Shown here: positions 47,083 through 54,822 of the stretch, one piece after another
Layout: the number at the start of each line of letters is the position of its first letter
Position numbering within the stretch: position 1 is the stretch's first letter
Assembly: GCF_000382125.1 (NCBI RefSeq)
Contig: NZ_KB907552.1
Coordinates: forward strand, 57,456-121,455
DNA: 64,000 nt
Direction of reading: 5' to 3'
Source: Eudoraea adriatica DSM 19308
GTDB lineage: Bacteria; Bacteroidota; Bacteroidia; Flavobacteriales; Flavobacteriaceae
Notes under the pieces: generated by a model
What the model saw: only the letters and a program-made list of their open reading frames with translations
Told to the model about the DNA's origin: nothing
Databases searched by the model: none
Translations under genes and position numbers: made by a program

Positions 47083-48102
47083 TTAAAATTGAACCCCTTT
47101 TAATTCAGAAAATGTAAATTTTCTGGGTTTATATCCCTTTGTCAATTCAGCAATAGCTTTTATATGTTCAGGTGTTGATCCGCAGCATCCACCAATTATA
47201 TTCACCAGACTTTTGTCAAGATATTCTTTTATCTGAATTGCCATCTGTTCCGGTGTCTGATCATAGTCCCCAAAAGCGTTAGGCAGGCCTGCATTGGGAT
47301 GTGCCGAAATCGCAGCTTCTGTTCGATCTGAAATAGCGTCTAAATGAGGCACCAGTTGCTTTGCTCCCAGGGCACAATTAAAACCTACAGACAATAGAGG
47401 AATATGACCAATTGATATTAAAAAAGCTTCAGCGGTCTGTCCTGATAATGTGCGCCCCGAGGCATCAGTAATGGTTCCGCTGACCATAACCGGTGTTTGA
47501 ATATTTCGTAACTGTTTTACCTCTTCAATTGCGAATAGTGCAGCTTTAGCATTAAGAGTGTCAAAAACAGTTTCTACCATGAGAATATCCACACCTCCAT
47601 CTATAAGTGCCTCTACCTGCTGTTTGTAAGCTAATCGCAATGTCTCAAATGAAACCGCCCTGAAACCCGGATCATTTACATCGGGTGACATACTTGCCGT
47701 TTTATTTGTTGGCCCAATACTTCCCACCACAAACCTTGGTTTATTTGGTTCCTTTTCCGTAAATTCTCTGGCTACCCGCTTTGCTATTCTGGCAGACTCA
47801 TAATTAAGTTCATATACCAAATCTTCCATATGATAATCCGCCATGGCAATAGAAGTGCTGGAAAATGTATTCGTCTCCACTATATCGGCTCCTGCCTCAA
47901 AATATTTGGCATGAACTTCGGCTATAGCTGCAGGCTGGGTTAGTGTCAGTAAGTCATTATTACCCTGCAATGGATAAGGCCAATCTTTAAAACGATTCCC
48001 CCTAAAGTCTGACTCAGTAAATTTATAGCGTTGAAGCATTGTACCCATTGCGCCATCCAGTATCATAATCCGTTCCTTCAGTATATTCTTTATCTTCTTC
48101 AT
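47083..48102 (-). CDS. Methionine synthase, homocysteine-binding domain (MetH part 1)
   Basis: A protein of about 339 residues (from the Met at 48102) forming the homocysteine methyltransferase barrel of Met[13 protein letters not shown] is the N-terminal hallmark, [16 protein letters not shown] carries the first zinc Cys and [15 protein letters not shown] the Cys pair. The frame is open to 48141, but [17 protein letters not shown] is the normal MetH start. It is first in the transcript controlled by the SAM-I riboswitch. Confidence 0.94.
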   Translation of the reverse strand: MKKIKNILKERIMILDGAMGTMLQRYKFTESDFRGNRFKDWPYPLQGNNDLLTLTQPAAIAEVHAKYFEAGADIVETNTFSSTSIAMADYHMEDLVYELNYESARIAKRVAREFTEKEPNKPRFVVGSIGPTNKTASMSPDVNDPGFRAVSFETLRLAYKQQVEALIDGGVDILMVETVFDTLNAKAALFAIEEVKQLRNIQTPVMVSGTITDASGRTLSGQTAEAFLISIGHIPLLSVGFNCALGAKQLVPHLDAISDRTEAAISAHPNAGLPNAFGDYDQTPEQMAIQIKEYLDKSLVNIIGGCCGSTPEHIKAIAELTKGYKPRKFTFSELKGVQF

Positions 48103-48243
48103 ATGTTTCCGTTCTATAAGAATTCCATTTTTAAACTTCAAGATATGAACTACCTAACCATTATAACCTAATAACAGTATGATCAATATCTGCTTGTTGG
48201 ATATAGCTATCGGGCTATACTACAATATTATCAAGAAAAATAT

Positions 48244-48264
48244 GTAAAGACAAATAACCTTTAC
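48244..48264 (-). terminator. Possible expression-platform hairpin of the metH SAM-I riboswitch
   Basis: On the minus strand GTAAAG and CTTTAC (48264-48259 and 48249-48244) form a weak 6-bp stem followed by ATATTTTT. The loop contains GTTATTT, which can also pair with the P1 3' strand (A)GATAAC at 48276-48270. The two pairings are mutually exclusive, as an S-box platform needs. The stem is weak, so this is tentative. Confidence 0.45.
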
Positions 48265-48269
48265 TCTGT

Positions 48270-48387
48270 GTTATCTAGCCCTAGTTGCACTATAAAAGAA
48301 GCCTAGTGGTAGAATGTAGCACCTTCTTTAAAGTTAAAGGGTTGCTAAGGTTTCAACGGGTCTAGTCCCTCCTCCTTTCTTGATAAC
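48270..48387 (-). promoter_or_regulatory. SAM-I (S-box) riboswitch upstream of metH1-metH2-metF
   Basis: Minus-strand aptamer of 118 nt. P1 is GTTATC (48387-48382) with GATAAC (48275-48270). The S-box landmarks follow in order: ATCAAGAAAGGAGGAGGGAC, GACCCGTTGAAACCTTAGCA and AAGGTGCTACATTC. These match the conserved core (AAGAGAGGxGGAGGGA, GAAxCCxxGCAACC, AGGTGCTAA). It should lower expression of the methionine synthase genes when S-adenosylmethionine is plentiful. Confidence 0.95.
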
Positions 48388-48413
48388 ATTGTCAATGTTG
48401 TAATGAACAGATA

Positions 48414-48444
48414 CAAAGAAACGCCACATGCCATTTAAAAACAA
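48414..48444 (-). promoter_or_regulatory. Promoter of the metH riboswitch transcript
   Basis: On the minus strand TTG (48444-48442), a 20-nt spacer and TTTCTTTG (48421-48414) form a near-consensus Bacteroidetes promoter (TAnnTTTG with one change). Transcription would start about 20 nt before the aptamer. The rest of the gap up to 48540 holds only a GCTTGC/GCAAGC hairpin (48464-48487) after the siroheme gene. Confidence 0.6.
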
Positions 48445-48540
48445 GTAAAATGTGCTTTTTTTGGCTTGCCTACAATTATAAGCAAGCTCATCTTTAGGAG
48501 TCAAGTCTTATTTGATAATTAGAATTTTACAGAAACAAAA

Positions 48541-49125
48541 TTAATCTTCCGTATTGGTAATCAGTGTTTCTGTTACTTCGTTCATTGCACTAACCTTCTG
48601 TTCAAAATCTCCTTTTATTGTTTTTCGATATGCATTCAGATTCTGGACCATCCTGCTGATATCTTCGGGTATAACATCTTCAAAAAATTGCCTCAGTCTC
48701 TTGGCAGTTGTAGGGGACTTGCCATCGGTAGATATGGCTATTTTTACATTACCCTTGGTGACAATTCCTCCCATATAAAAATCACAGTAAGGAGGGTTAT
48801 CTGCAACATTCACCAGTTTGTTTATACTTCTGCAGTCATAATATACCTTCATATTTACTTCGGGTTGGTCAGTTGTAGCAATAACCAGGTGTTTCCCCGA
48901 CAGAAAATCGGCATTATAAACCGATTTAATAAGCGCAACATTAAAACTCCTGGCCAGATCAAGCGTATTTTTCCTAAACAAGGGGGATACCATGGTAATT
49001 TTGGCATCCGGACTGGATTTAGTTAAAAAGGACAATTTTTCTTCCGCTACATTGCCCCCTCCAACTATCAATATATGAAGTGAATTTGTCTTAAGAAAAA
49101 CAGGATATAAATTATTCCTTTCCAT
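48541..49125 (-). CDS. Precorrin-2 dehydrogenase/sirohydrochlorin ferrochelatase (siroheme synthase)
   Basis: A 194-residue protein equal to the N-terminal half of CysG (Met8p-like). LIVGGGNVAEEKLSFL is the NAD loop, followed by the NVADNPPYCDFYMGGIVTKGN and ISTDGKSPTTAKRLRQ segments. It finishes siroheme from precorrin-2. Its ATG overlaps the cobA stop in a TAATG junction. Confidence 0.92.
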   Translation of the reverse strand: MERNNLYPVFLKTNSLHILIVGGGNVAEEKLSFLTKSSPDAKITMVSPLFRKNTLDLARSFNVALIKSVYNADFLSGKHLVIATTDQPEVNMKVYYDCRSINKLVNVADNPPYCDFYMGGIVTKGNVKIAISTDGKSPTTAKRLRQFFEDVIPEDISRMVQNLNAYRKTIKGDFEQKVSAMNEVTETLITNTED

Positions 49126-49889
49126 TATTCTGTGATTTGTAATTCATACTGGCGGCCAATCTGAATAATCTGGTTTCGCTGTTTTACCACTTCTCCTATA
49201 ATAATAATAGCCGGGTTAGCTAATTTTTGTTTATTAACTATGCTTTGGATCGTATTAATGGTTCCAACGCCAACCCGCTCGTCTTCTTTTGTGCCATTTT
49301 GAATAATTGCAACGGGAGTATTTGACTTGTTCTCCTTAATAAATAGTTCTACTATGGCTGAGAGTTTTGACATGCCCATTAAAATGACTACTGTGGCATT
49401 TGATTTAGCAGCGAGTTGAATATCTGAAGAGAGCTTATGTTCTTTAGTTGTTCCTGTAATTACCCAGAAACTTTCTGCGGCGCCTCGCTTGGTAACCGGG
49501 ATATTCTGAGATGCCGGAACCGAAATGCATGATGATATACCAGGTACTATTGCTACTTCAAGCCCATATTCCGCTGCATAGGCCATTTCCTCTGCGCCAC
49601 GGCCAAAAACGAAAGGGTCACCTCCCTTTAATCGTACCACATGACCTTTAAGTTGTGCTCTTTGCACAATTAATTCATTGATTTGATCCTGATGAAAGGC
49701 ATAACAGCCTTTTCGTTTGCCAACAAAAATATGCTCTGCTTTATCAGCATAATCCAATAATGCTATATCTACAAGGGCATCATAAAGAACCACATCTGCC
49801 TCCTGCAAAGCTTTAATTGCTTTTAGTGTAATGAGTTCCAAATCTCCGGGACCTGCACCGACAACTGTTAACTTTGGGCTTCTAGGCAT
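49125..49889 (-). CDS. cobA: Uroporphyrinogen-III C-methyltransferase
   Basis: A 254-residue SAM-dependent enzyme that makes precorrin-2. VGAGPGDLELITLKA, VRLKGGDPFVFGRGAEE and VVILMGMSKLSAI are standard motifs. With the neighbouring dehydrogenase/ferrochelatase it forms a split CysG that supplies siroheme to the sulfite reductase immediately upstream, which it overlaps by 8 nt. Confidence 0.95.
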   Translation of the reverse strand: MPRSPKLTVVGAGPGDLELITLKAIKALQEADVVLYDALVDIALLDYADKAEHIFVGKRKGCYAFHQDQINELIVQRAQLKGHVVRLKGGDPFVFGRGAEEMAYAAEYGLEVAIVPGISSCISVPASQNIPVTKRGAAESFWVITGTTKEHKLSSDIQLAAKSNATVVILMGMSKLSAIVELFIKENKSNTPVAIIQNGTKEDERVGVGTINTIQSIVNKQKLANPAIIIIGEVVKQRNQIIQIGRQYELQITE

Positions 49890-51972
49890 GTATCAGCTCA
49901 TTTTTTCTATAGGCTTCCACCTTTTCTAAAAATTCCTCAGCCTTAGCAAGGTAGTTTTTAGCAAAGGTCCCATCAGGTTCATTCTTGTTCAATTGTAAAA
50001 CCAAATCTTCGAAGGAACAGTTTAGTACTATTCTGCTGTTTGCAACAAAATAGGTGTCGAAGTCCTTTATTATGCTGTTATGCGTATTTGTCTTGGTTTT
50101 TTCGGAAGTTAAAAGTGCCTTGGCCGTATTTACCATAGAAGAATAAGAATAATAAATACTTGCAGCCCATTTTTGTTTCACAATAGCCTCTTTGGCGTTA
50201 TGTATCTTTTCATCACTTTCATATAACAATGTAGCAACTAAATCTATTACCACGCCGGCGCACTCTCCTATTCCTATTGCCTTCTGATAGCGCTGATTAC
50301 TTCCCCAATCCAAATAATCCTCAGGAGCTAAATTATCAATATCTGCAAGTGGCTTAAGAAGTTCGTAAAAATAATACTCCCCTTTCCCGGCATAATAAGA
50401 TTCATAGGAGGCCCCTTTGCCATTGGCCTCAAAATCATCTAATATCTGTCTAAGGGCTTCTGGCCCTCTTTTACTCGGAATCTTAATTACCTTATCGGCA
50501 AATAAGCCCCGCCCATCTCCTAAATTACCACCTCCAAGCAACACCTGCAATGCAGGTGCAACCAACTTTTCCTTAGTTCTTACAGACATGCCCTGAAAAC
50601 CAATATTGGCCATGGAATGCTGACCACAAGCATTCATACAACCACTAATTTTAATGACTACATCTGCATTATTTGCATATTGCGGATATTCTTCCTTTAT
50701 AACACGCTCTAATTCTGAAGCTATTCCCGTACTGCTTGCAATTCCAAGGTTACAGGTATCCGTCCCCGGACATGCGGTAATGTCTATTGCCTTATTATAT
50801 CCTGCATCTGCAAATCCAAGTTTTTTAAGTTCGGCGTAGAAATAAGGAATCAAGGATTCCTTTACATAGGGAACGAGTATATTCTGTCTCAATGTTAAAC
50901 GAATTTCACCTGCAGCATACCTTTCCACCAAGTCTGCGAGCAATCGGGCCTTGTCTGTATAAAAATCTCCTAACATTACTTTTATTCCAATAGCTACATA
51001 ACCGGATTGTTTTTGTGCAACCAGATTGGTGGTTTTCCACTGTTCAAAGGCTTCAGTATCTTCAATAGCAACCTGATGAACCTGCCCATCTGAAACAACA
51101 ACTTTGGGATAAGAACTTACATCAATGGGGTACTGCTTAAAAGGAACCGCTTTCTTTTCTGCAATTAATAATTCTCTAAAGGCTTCCAGTCCTAAATCTT
51201 TTAATAAAAACTTCAGTCTGGCTTTGGCCCGGCTCTTTCTTTCACCATATCTGTCGAAAACACGAACAACAGTTTCCATCATAGGAATTATTTCATGGGT
51301 TGGAAGAAAAGAAAACAGTTCATCTGCATGACGAGGTTGCGATCCAAGACCTCCTCCCAGCATTACTTTAAAACCTTTAATCCCGTCTTGTATTTTAGCT
51401 ATAAAACCAAGGTCGTGCATATAGGATAGTCCTGTATCTGCATCACTACAGGAAAAGGAAACCTTGAACTTACGGCCCATCTCCTGGCCTATGGGATTTC
51501 TTAAGAAATACTCGAAAACAGCCTGAGCATAAGGTGATACATCGAATGGTTCATCCTCATCTATTCCGGCGGTTTCGCTAGCCGTTACATTCCTTACGGT
51601 ATTGCCACAAGCTTCTCTAAGTGTAACTTTATCTTTTTCGAGTTGTGCCCAAAGTTCAGGAGTGCGTTCAAGGTCTACATAATGAATCTGGATGTCCTGT
51701 CGTGTAGTAATATGCAATCTTCCTGTTGAATACTCATCGGCAACATCTGAAATCCTGCGAAGTTGCCCTGAGCTTACTTTTCCATACGGTAATTTTATGC
51801 GAATCATTTGAACGCCGGGCTGCCGTTGGCCATAAACACCTCGCGCCAGGCGAAGACTCCGGAATTTTTCTTCATTCATAGAACCACCTCTGAACTCCCT
51901 GATTTTTTTCTCCAGTTCAATGATGTCTTTTTCTACTATCGGGTTTTCTATTTCGGTCCTAAAACTTTGCAT
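49882..51972 (-). CDS. Siroheme nitrite/sulfite reductase with extra C-terminal domain
   Basis: A 696-residue hemoprotein. Residues 1-540 carry the two-repeat ferredoxin-type nitrite/sulfite reductase fold; the [4Fe-4S]-siroheme ligands are Cys401 and Cys407 (ACPGTDTC) and Cys445 and Cys449 (SGCMNACG). Location beside cysH and siroheme genes favours sulfite reduction. About 145 extra residues (550-696) are helical and resemble a HEPN-like domain (VVIDLVATLLYESDEKIHNA, KWAASIYYSYSSMVNTAKALL). What this domain does here is unknown. Confidence 0.88.
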   Translation of the reverse strand: MQSFRTEIENPIVEKDIIELEKKIREFRGGSMNEEKFRSLRLARGVYGQRQPGVQMIRIKLPYGKVSSGQLRRISDVADEYSTGRLHITTRQDIQIHYVDLERTPELWAQLEKDKVTLREACGNTVRNVTASETAGIDEDEPFDVSPYAQAVFEYFLRNPIGQEMGRKFKVSFSCSDADTGLSYMHDLGFIAKIQDGIKGFKVMLGGGLGSQPRHADELFSFLPTHEIIPMMETVVRVFDRYGERKSRAKARLKFLLKDLGLEAFRELLIAEKKAVPFKQYPIDVSSYPKVVVSDGQVHQVAIEDTEAFEQWKTTNLVAQKQSGYVAIGIKVMLGDFYTDKARLLADLVERYAAGEIRLTLRQNILVPYVKESLIPYFYAELKKLGFADAGYNKAIDITACPGTDTCNLGIASSTGIASELERVIKEEYPQYANNADVVIKISGCMNACGQHSMANIGFQGMSVRTKEKLVAPALQVLLGGGNLGDGRGLFADKVIKIPSKRGPEALRQILDDFEANGKGASYESYYAGKGEYYFYELLKPLADIDNLAPEDYLDWGSNQRYQKAIGIGECAGVVIDLVATLLYESDEKIHNAKEAIVKQKWAASIYYSYSSMVNTAKALLTSEKTKTNTHNSIIKDFDTYFVANSRIVLNCSFEDLVLQLNKNEPDGTFAKNYLAKAEEFLEKVEAYRKNELIHA

Positions 51973-52078
51973 GATATTTAATATCCATCTTTCCTATATA
52001 TTTAATAGATTTTATTTCAATAAATGACACTGAATTTAGTTTAAAATACTTCTTATACCGGTAAATTAATTTTTTACC

Positions 52079-52702
52079 CTAAGTGTGTAAACCGCACTCC
52101 CGGTTTTCCAAAACTTTAGTCGGGTCAAAATAATTGTGTTCATTAGGAAGTCCCCGCTCATTTAAATAGGCGTCCAGGCGTGTATCATTCCAATGATAAA
52201 AAGGACTTACTTTCAATACCCCTGCTTCACTTAAACTTAAGATGTTTAATGTATCTCTCAAAGCAGTCTGTCCTTTTCTTAGGTTTGTAAACCAGACATC
52301 GGGCTTGTATTCAGCCATTGCTCTTCTGAAAGGCTCCAATTTTACTTGTTCTGTAAATTCTTTGTGCCTGGGGTCATCAATATCCGGTATTCCCATTACA
52401 GCATCTCTATGGGCGGTGGTCTGCCTGGGAACGAACAGTTTTATATTTAACTTTAAGCCAGAAATTAATTCTTCTGCATGTTTATACGTATTGGGCGTAT
52501 TGTATCCGGTATCACACCATATAACGGGAATATCCGATTTAACCTCTGTAACAGCATTTAATATGGCTACTTCATATGGTCTGAAATTCGTAGTAACTAC
52601 AGATTTAGAACCATATAGAATAGCCCACGAAATTATCTCTTCGGGAGGTATCCCTCTAAAGTGATTATTCAGGTGTTCTATATCCTGCGCAGACAAACTC
52701 AT
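52079..52702 (-). CDS. cysH: Phosphoadenylyl-sulfate reductase CysH
   Basis: A 207-residue member of the PAPS reductase family that makes sulfite. VIWCDTGYNTPNTY and the C-terminal catalytic motif ECGLHT are present. The extra CC...CxxC cysteines of iron-sulfur APS reductases are absent, which points to PAPS as substrate. It follows the DUF2061 gene by 23 nt. No cysD, cysN or cysC gene is adjacent, although ATP sulfurylase genes often lie at this position. Confidence 0.9.
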   Translation of the reverse strand: MSLSAQDIEHLNNHFRGIPPEEIISWAILYGSKSVVTTNFRPYEVAILNAVTEVKSDIPVIWCDTGYNTPNTYKHAEELISGLKLNIKLFVPRQTTAHRDAVMGIPDIDDPRHKEFTEQVKLEPFRRAMAEYKPDVWFTNLRKGQTALRDTLNILSLSEAGVLKVSPFYHWNDTRLDAYLNERGLPNEHNYFDPTKVLENRECGLHT

Positions 52703-52725
52703 ATCTTATTTGTTTTAAGTTAAAA

Positions 52726-52989
52726 TTATCTCCCACATTTAATACTGTTCCACATTCGCTCATGTAAAAAATACAATACCATCTTAGTTACAAGTTCTAC
52801 CATTCCAATGGAAAAGGCCAGCGTAAGTGCTCCTGTAATAATCCATGATATTACTATTGTATCCAATGTTCCGATGACACGCCAGCTCAAGGACTTGACA
52901 ACGCTCCTCTTAGGTTGTTCAGAAACTCTATCTGTCTTATAAGTGCTATTCGTTGTTGCCTTTTGTAGCAATAACTGATCTGCAATCAT
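52726..52989 (-). CDS. DUF2061 small membrane protein
   Basis: An 87-residue protein with the DUF2061 pattern SVVKSLSWRVIGTLDTIVISWIITG (in part) and two likely membrane segments (about 38-58 and 62-80). It ends HERMWNSIKCGR. Its function is unknown. Being first in the cysH transcript suggests a role in sulfate uptake or assimilation, an inference from context only. Confidence 0.82.
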   Translation of the reverse strand: MIADQLLLQKATTNSTYKTDRVSEQPKRSVVKSLSWRVIGTLDTIVISWIITGALTLAFSIGMVELVTKMVLYFLHERMWNSIKCGR

Positions 52990-53026
52990 TGTGTTTATTT
53001 TTATCCTATCGGTTTTATAGAGTAAT

Positions 53027-53034
53027 CAAAAATA
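53027..53034 (-). promoter_or_regulatory. -7 element for the DUF2061-cysH operon
   Basis: TATTTTTG on the minus strand matches TAnnTTTG, 38 nt upstream of the start codon at 52989. There is no TTG at the ideal -33 distance. Confidence 0.45.
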
Positions 53035-53119
53035 AAATAATAATTCATAGTGAGACGTTAAAATTATATAAATATTATGTTTAGCCTATAGTTTTAGTAG
53101 ATTAATTAAAAATCCACAC

Positions 53120-53136
53120 AATCATTACGAATGATT
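53120..53136. repeat. Inverted repeat AATCATT-ACG-AATGATT upstream of the cysH operon
   Basis: Exact 7-bp arms around 3 nt, located between the rrf2 stop and the -7 element of the DUF2061-cysH operon. It could be an activator site for that operon or a weak hairpin after rrf2. It differs from the palindrome in front of rrf2. Confidence 0.4.
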
Positions 53137-53166
53137 CATTAGTATGAAGCGGATATTGAAGATATT

Positions 53167-53580
53167 TTATTCGGATATCAGATCGGCAAGTGTATTATTC
53201 CTGTAAACTTCCAGAACGCTGTCACGCACCTGAAGCATTAATTTGTGCACAGCGCATTTATTTTCATCCGGACAGTCATCGCACTTTTCATAAAAGTTAA
53301 GGCTTACACAGGGTACCATAGCAATTGGACCTTCCAGTACTCGAATAACGGTTGTCATGGGAATTTCACCAGGGTCTTTCAGCAAATAATAGCCTCCCCC
53401 TTTTCCTTTTTTGGATCCTAAAAATCCTGTATTGCGCAAAGTGAGTAAAATACTTTCCAAAAATTTTTGAGATATATTCTCGTGACTGGCAATTTCAGAA
53501 ATCTGTACCGGCTCTCCTTTACTTTGAGATGCCAGATAAGTCAAGGCTTTTAATCCGTATTTCGTCTTTTTAGAAAGCAT
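53167..53580 (-). CDS. Rrf2-family transcriptional regulator
   Basis: A 137-residue winged-helix protein (MLSKKTKYGLKALTYLA; KKGKGGGYYLLKDP is the wing). Four cysteines (91, 100, 103 and 109) and His112 in the C-terminal half could hold an iron-sulfur cluster as in IscR. Its position between the metZ and cysH genes suggests a CymR/IscR-like role in sulfur assimilation. A 20-bp palindrome lies 16 nt upstream of its start. Confidence 0.9.
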   Translation of the reverse strand: MLSKKTKYGLKALTYLASQSKGEPVQISEIASHENISQKFLESILLTLRNTGFLGSKKGKGGGYYLLKDPGEIPMTTVIRVLEGPIAMVPCVSLNFYEKCDDCPDENKCAVHKLMLQVRDSVLEVYRNNTLADLISE

Positions 53581-53596
53581 TATGCGAAGATAGTCA

Positions 53597-53616
53597 AAAT
53601 AGGAATATTCCTATTT
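53597..53616. promoter_or_regulatory. Perfect 20-bp palindrome upstream of rrf2, candidate operator
   Basis: AAATAGGAAT followed directly by ATTCCTATTT is fully self-complementary. It sits in the 37-nt gap between the metZ stop and the rrf2 start and overlaps a -7-like CTATTTTG. Placement and symmetry fit autoregulation by the dimeric Rrf2 protein. Confidence 0.65.
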
Positions 53617-53617
53617 C

Positions 53618-54790
53618 TCATATCCTGTCCAGGGCCTGGCTAATGTCATTAATAATATCTTCTGCATGCTCCAAACCAACTGATATCCTAACCATTCCAT
53701 CCGTAATACCACATTCCAATCTTTCTTCTTCTGACAACTTACTGTGTGTTGTGGATGCAGGATGGGTAACAATGCTTCGGGTATCTCCCAAATTAGCGGA
53801 CAGGGATAACATACTAATAGAATCAAAAAATTTCTTCCCTGCTCTGCGTCCGCCTTTTACCTCGAATGCGACTACACAACCGCCGGCCTTCATTTGTTTC
53901 TTAGCAAGCTTGTATTGAGGGTGTGATCTAAGAAATGGATATTTTACCCAATTAACACTTTTATTGCCTTCCAAAAATCGGGCTACTTTAAGCGCATTTT
54001 CACAATGCCTGTCTACTCTTACACCCAGAGTTTCAAGACTTTTGGATAGAACCCACGCATTAAATGGAGAAAGCGCAGGGCCCGTAATTCTGGAATACCG
54101 ATAAATCTGATCTATTAAAGCCGCTTTACCTACCGTAATGCCGGCCAACACCCTACCCTGCCCGTCCATGAGTTTTGTGCCTGAATGAATTACCAGGTCT
54201 GCACCAAATTTTATGGGTTGTTGAAGATAAGGAGACGCAAAACAATTATCTACGATCATTATAAGCTTATGCTTTTTTGAAAACCTCCCAAGTGCCCCGA
54301 GGTCCAGGATATCTACCCCCGGATTTGTAGGTGATTCAGCGAAGATTATTTTCGTTTTTGGTGTGATTAATTTTTCCAAATTATCTAAATCCCCAATCTT
54401 AAAATAGCTATGGCTAATATTCCATTTTGGAAAAACCTGAGTGAAAAGGCTATGGGTTGAACCAAAAATACTGCGTGCTGAAACAATATGATCGCCGCTA
54501 TTCAACAAAGCGGCAAAAGTAGAAAAAACGGCCGACATTCCTGAGGAGAATGCAAACCCATCCTCTGCGCCTTCCATTTTACATACCTTTTCTATAAATT
54601 CTGATGAATTAGGATTGGAATATCTCGAATAAATATTTCGGTCCTTTTCTTCCGCAAAGGAAGCCCTCATATCTTCGCTATCTTCAAAAATAAAACTAGA
54701 AGTCAGGTATATAGGGCTGGAATGCTCCAAAAACTTTGATCGTTCTAATTGCGTGCGAATCGCCTCAGTTTCAAATTTTTTTTTCTTCAT
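53618..54790 (-). CDS. metZ: Trans-sulfuration PLP enzyme, O-acyl-homoserine sulfhydrylase (MetZ-like)
   Basis: A 390-residue member of the Cys/Met metabolism PLP family. The PLP Lys is in VIHSGTKLMDGQGR; SSGMSAVFSTF and NPGVDILDL are cofactor and substrate loops. Its best fit is O-succinyl/O-acetylhomoserine sulfhydrylase; cystathionine gamma-synthase is possible. It is third in the metY-metX/thrA-metZ operon and ends 37 nt before rrf2. Confidence 0.86.
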   Translation of the reverse strand: MKKKKFETEAIRTQLERSKFLEHSSPIYLTSSFIFEDSEDMRASFAEEKDRNIYSRYSNPNSSEFIEKVCKMEGAEDGFAFSSGMSAVFSTFAALLNSGDHIVSARSIFGSTHSLFTQVFPKWNISHSYFKIGDLDNLEKLITPKTKIIFAESPTNPGVDILDLGALGRFSKKHKLIMIVDNCFASPYLQQPIKFGADLVIHSGTKLMDGQGRVLAGITVGKAALIDQIYRYSRITGPALSPFNAWVLSKSLETLGVRVDRHCENALKVARFLEGNKSVNWVKYPFLRSHPQYKLAKKQMKAGGCVVAFEVKGGRRAGKKFFDSISMLSLSANLGDTRSIVTHPASTTHSKLSEEERLECGITDGMVRISVGLEHAEDIINDISQALDRI

Positions 54791-54822
54791 CTTTATATTT
54801 AACCGGGGTTATTCCTTTATTA

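Noticed and set aside
47079-47083. Frameshift splitting metH
   Set aside because: Both halves have natural ends at a known domain boundary, with a stop codon, a 3-nt gap and a clear ATG; the split form is known in Bacteroidota.
48270-48387. Cobalamin riboswitch before the B12-dependent metH genes
   Set aside because: The conserved sequence blocks match the SAM-I core throughout; no B12-box sequence is present.
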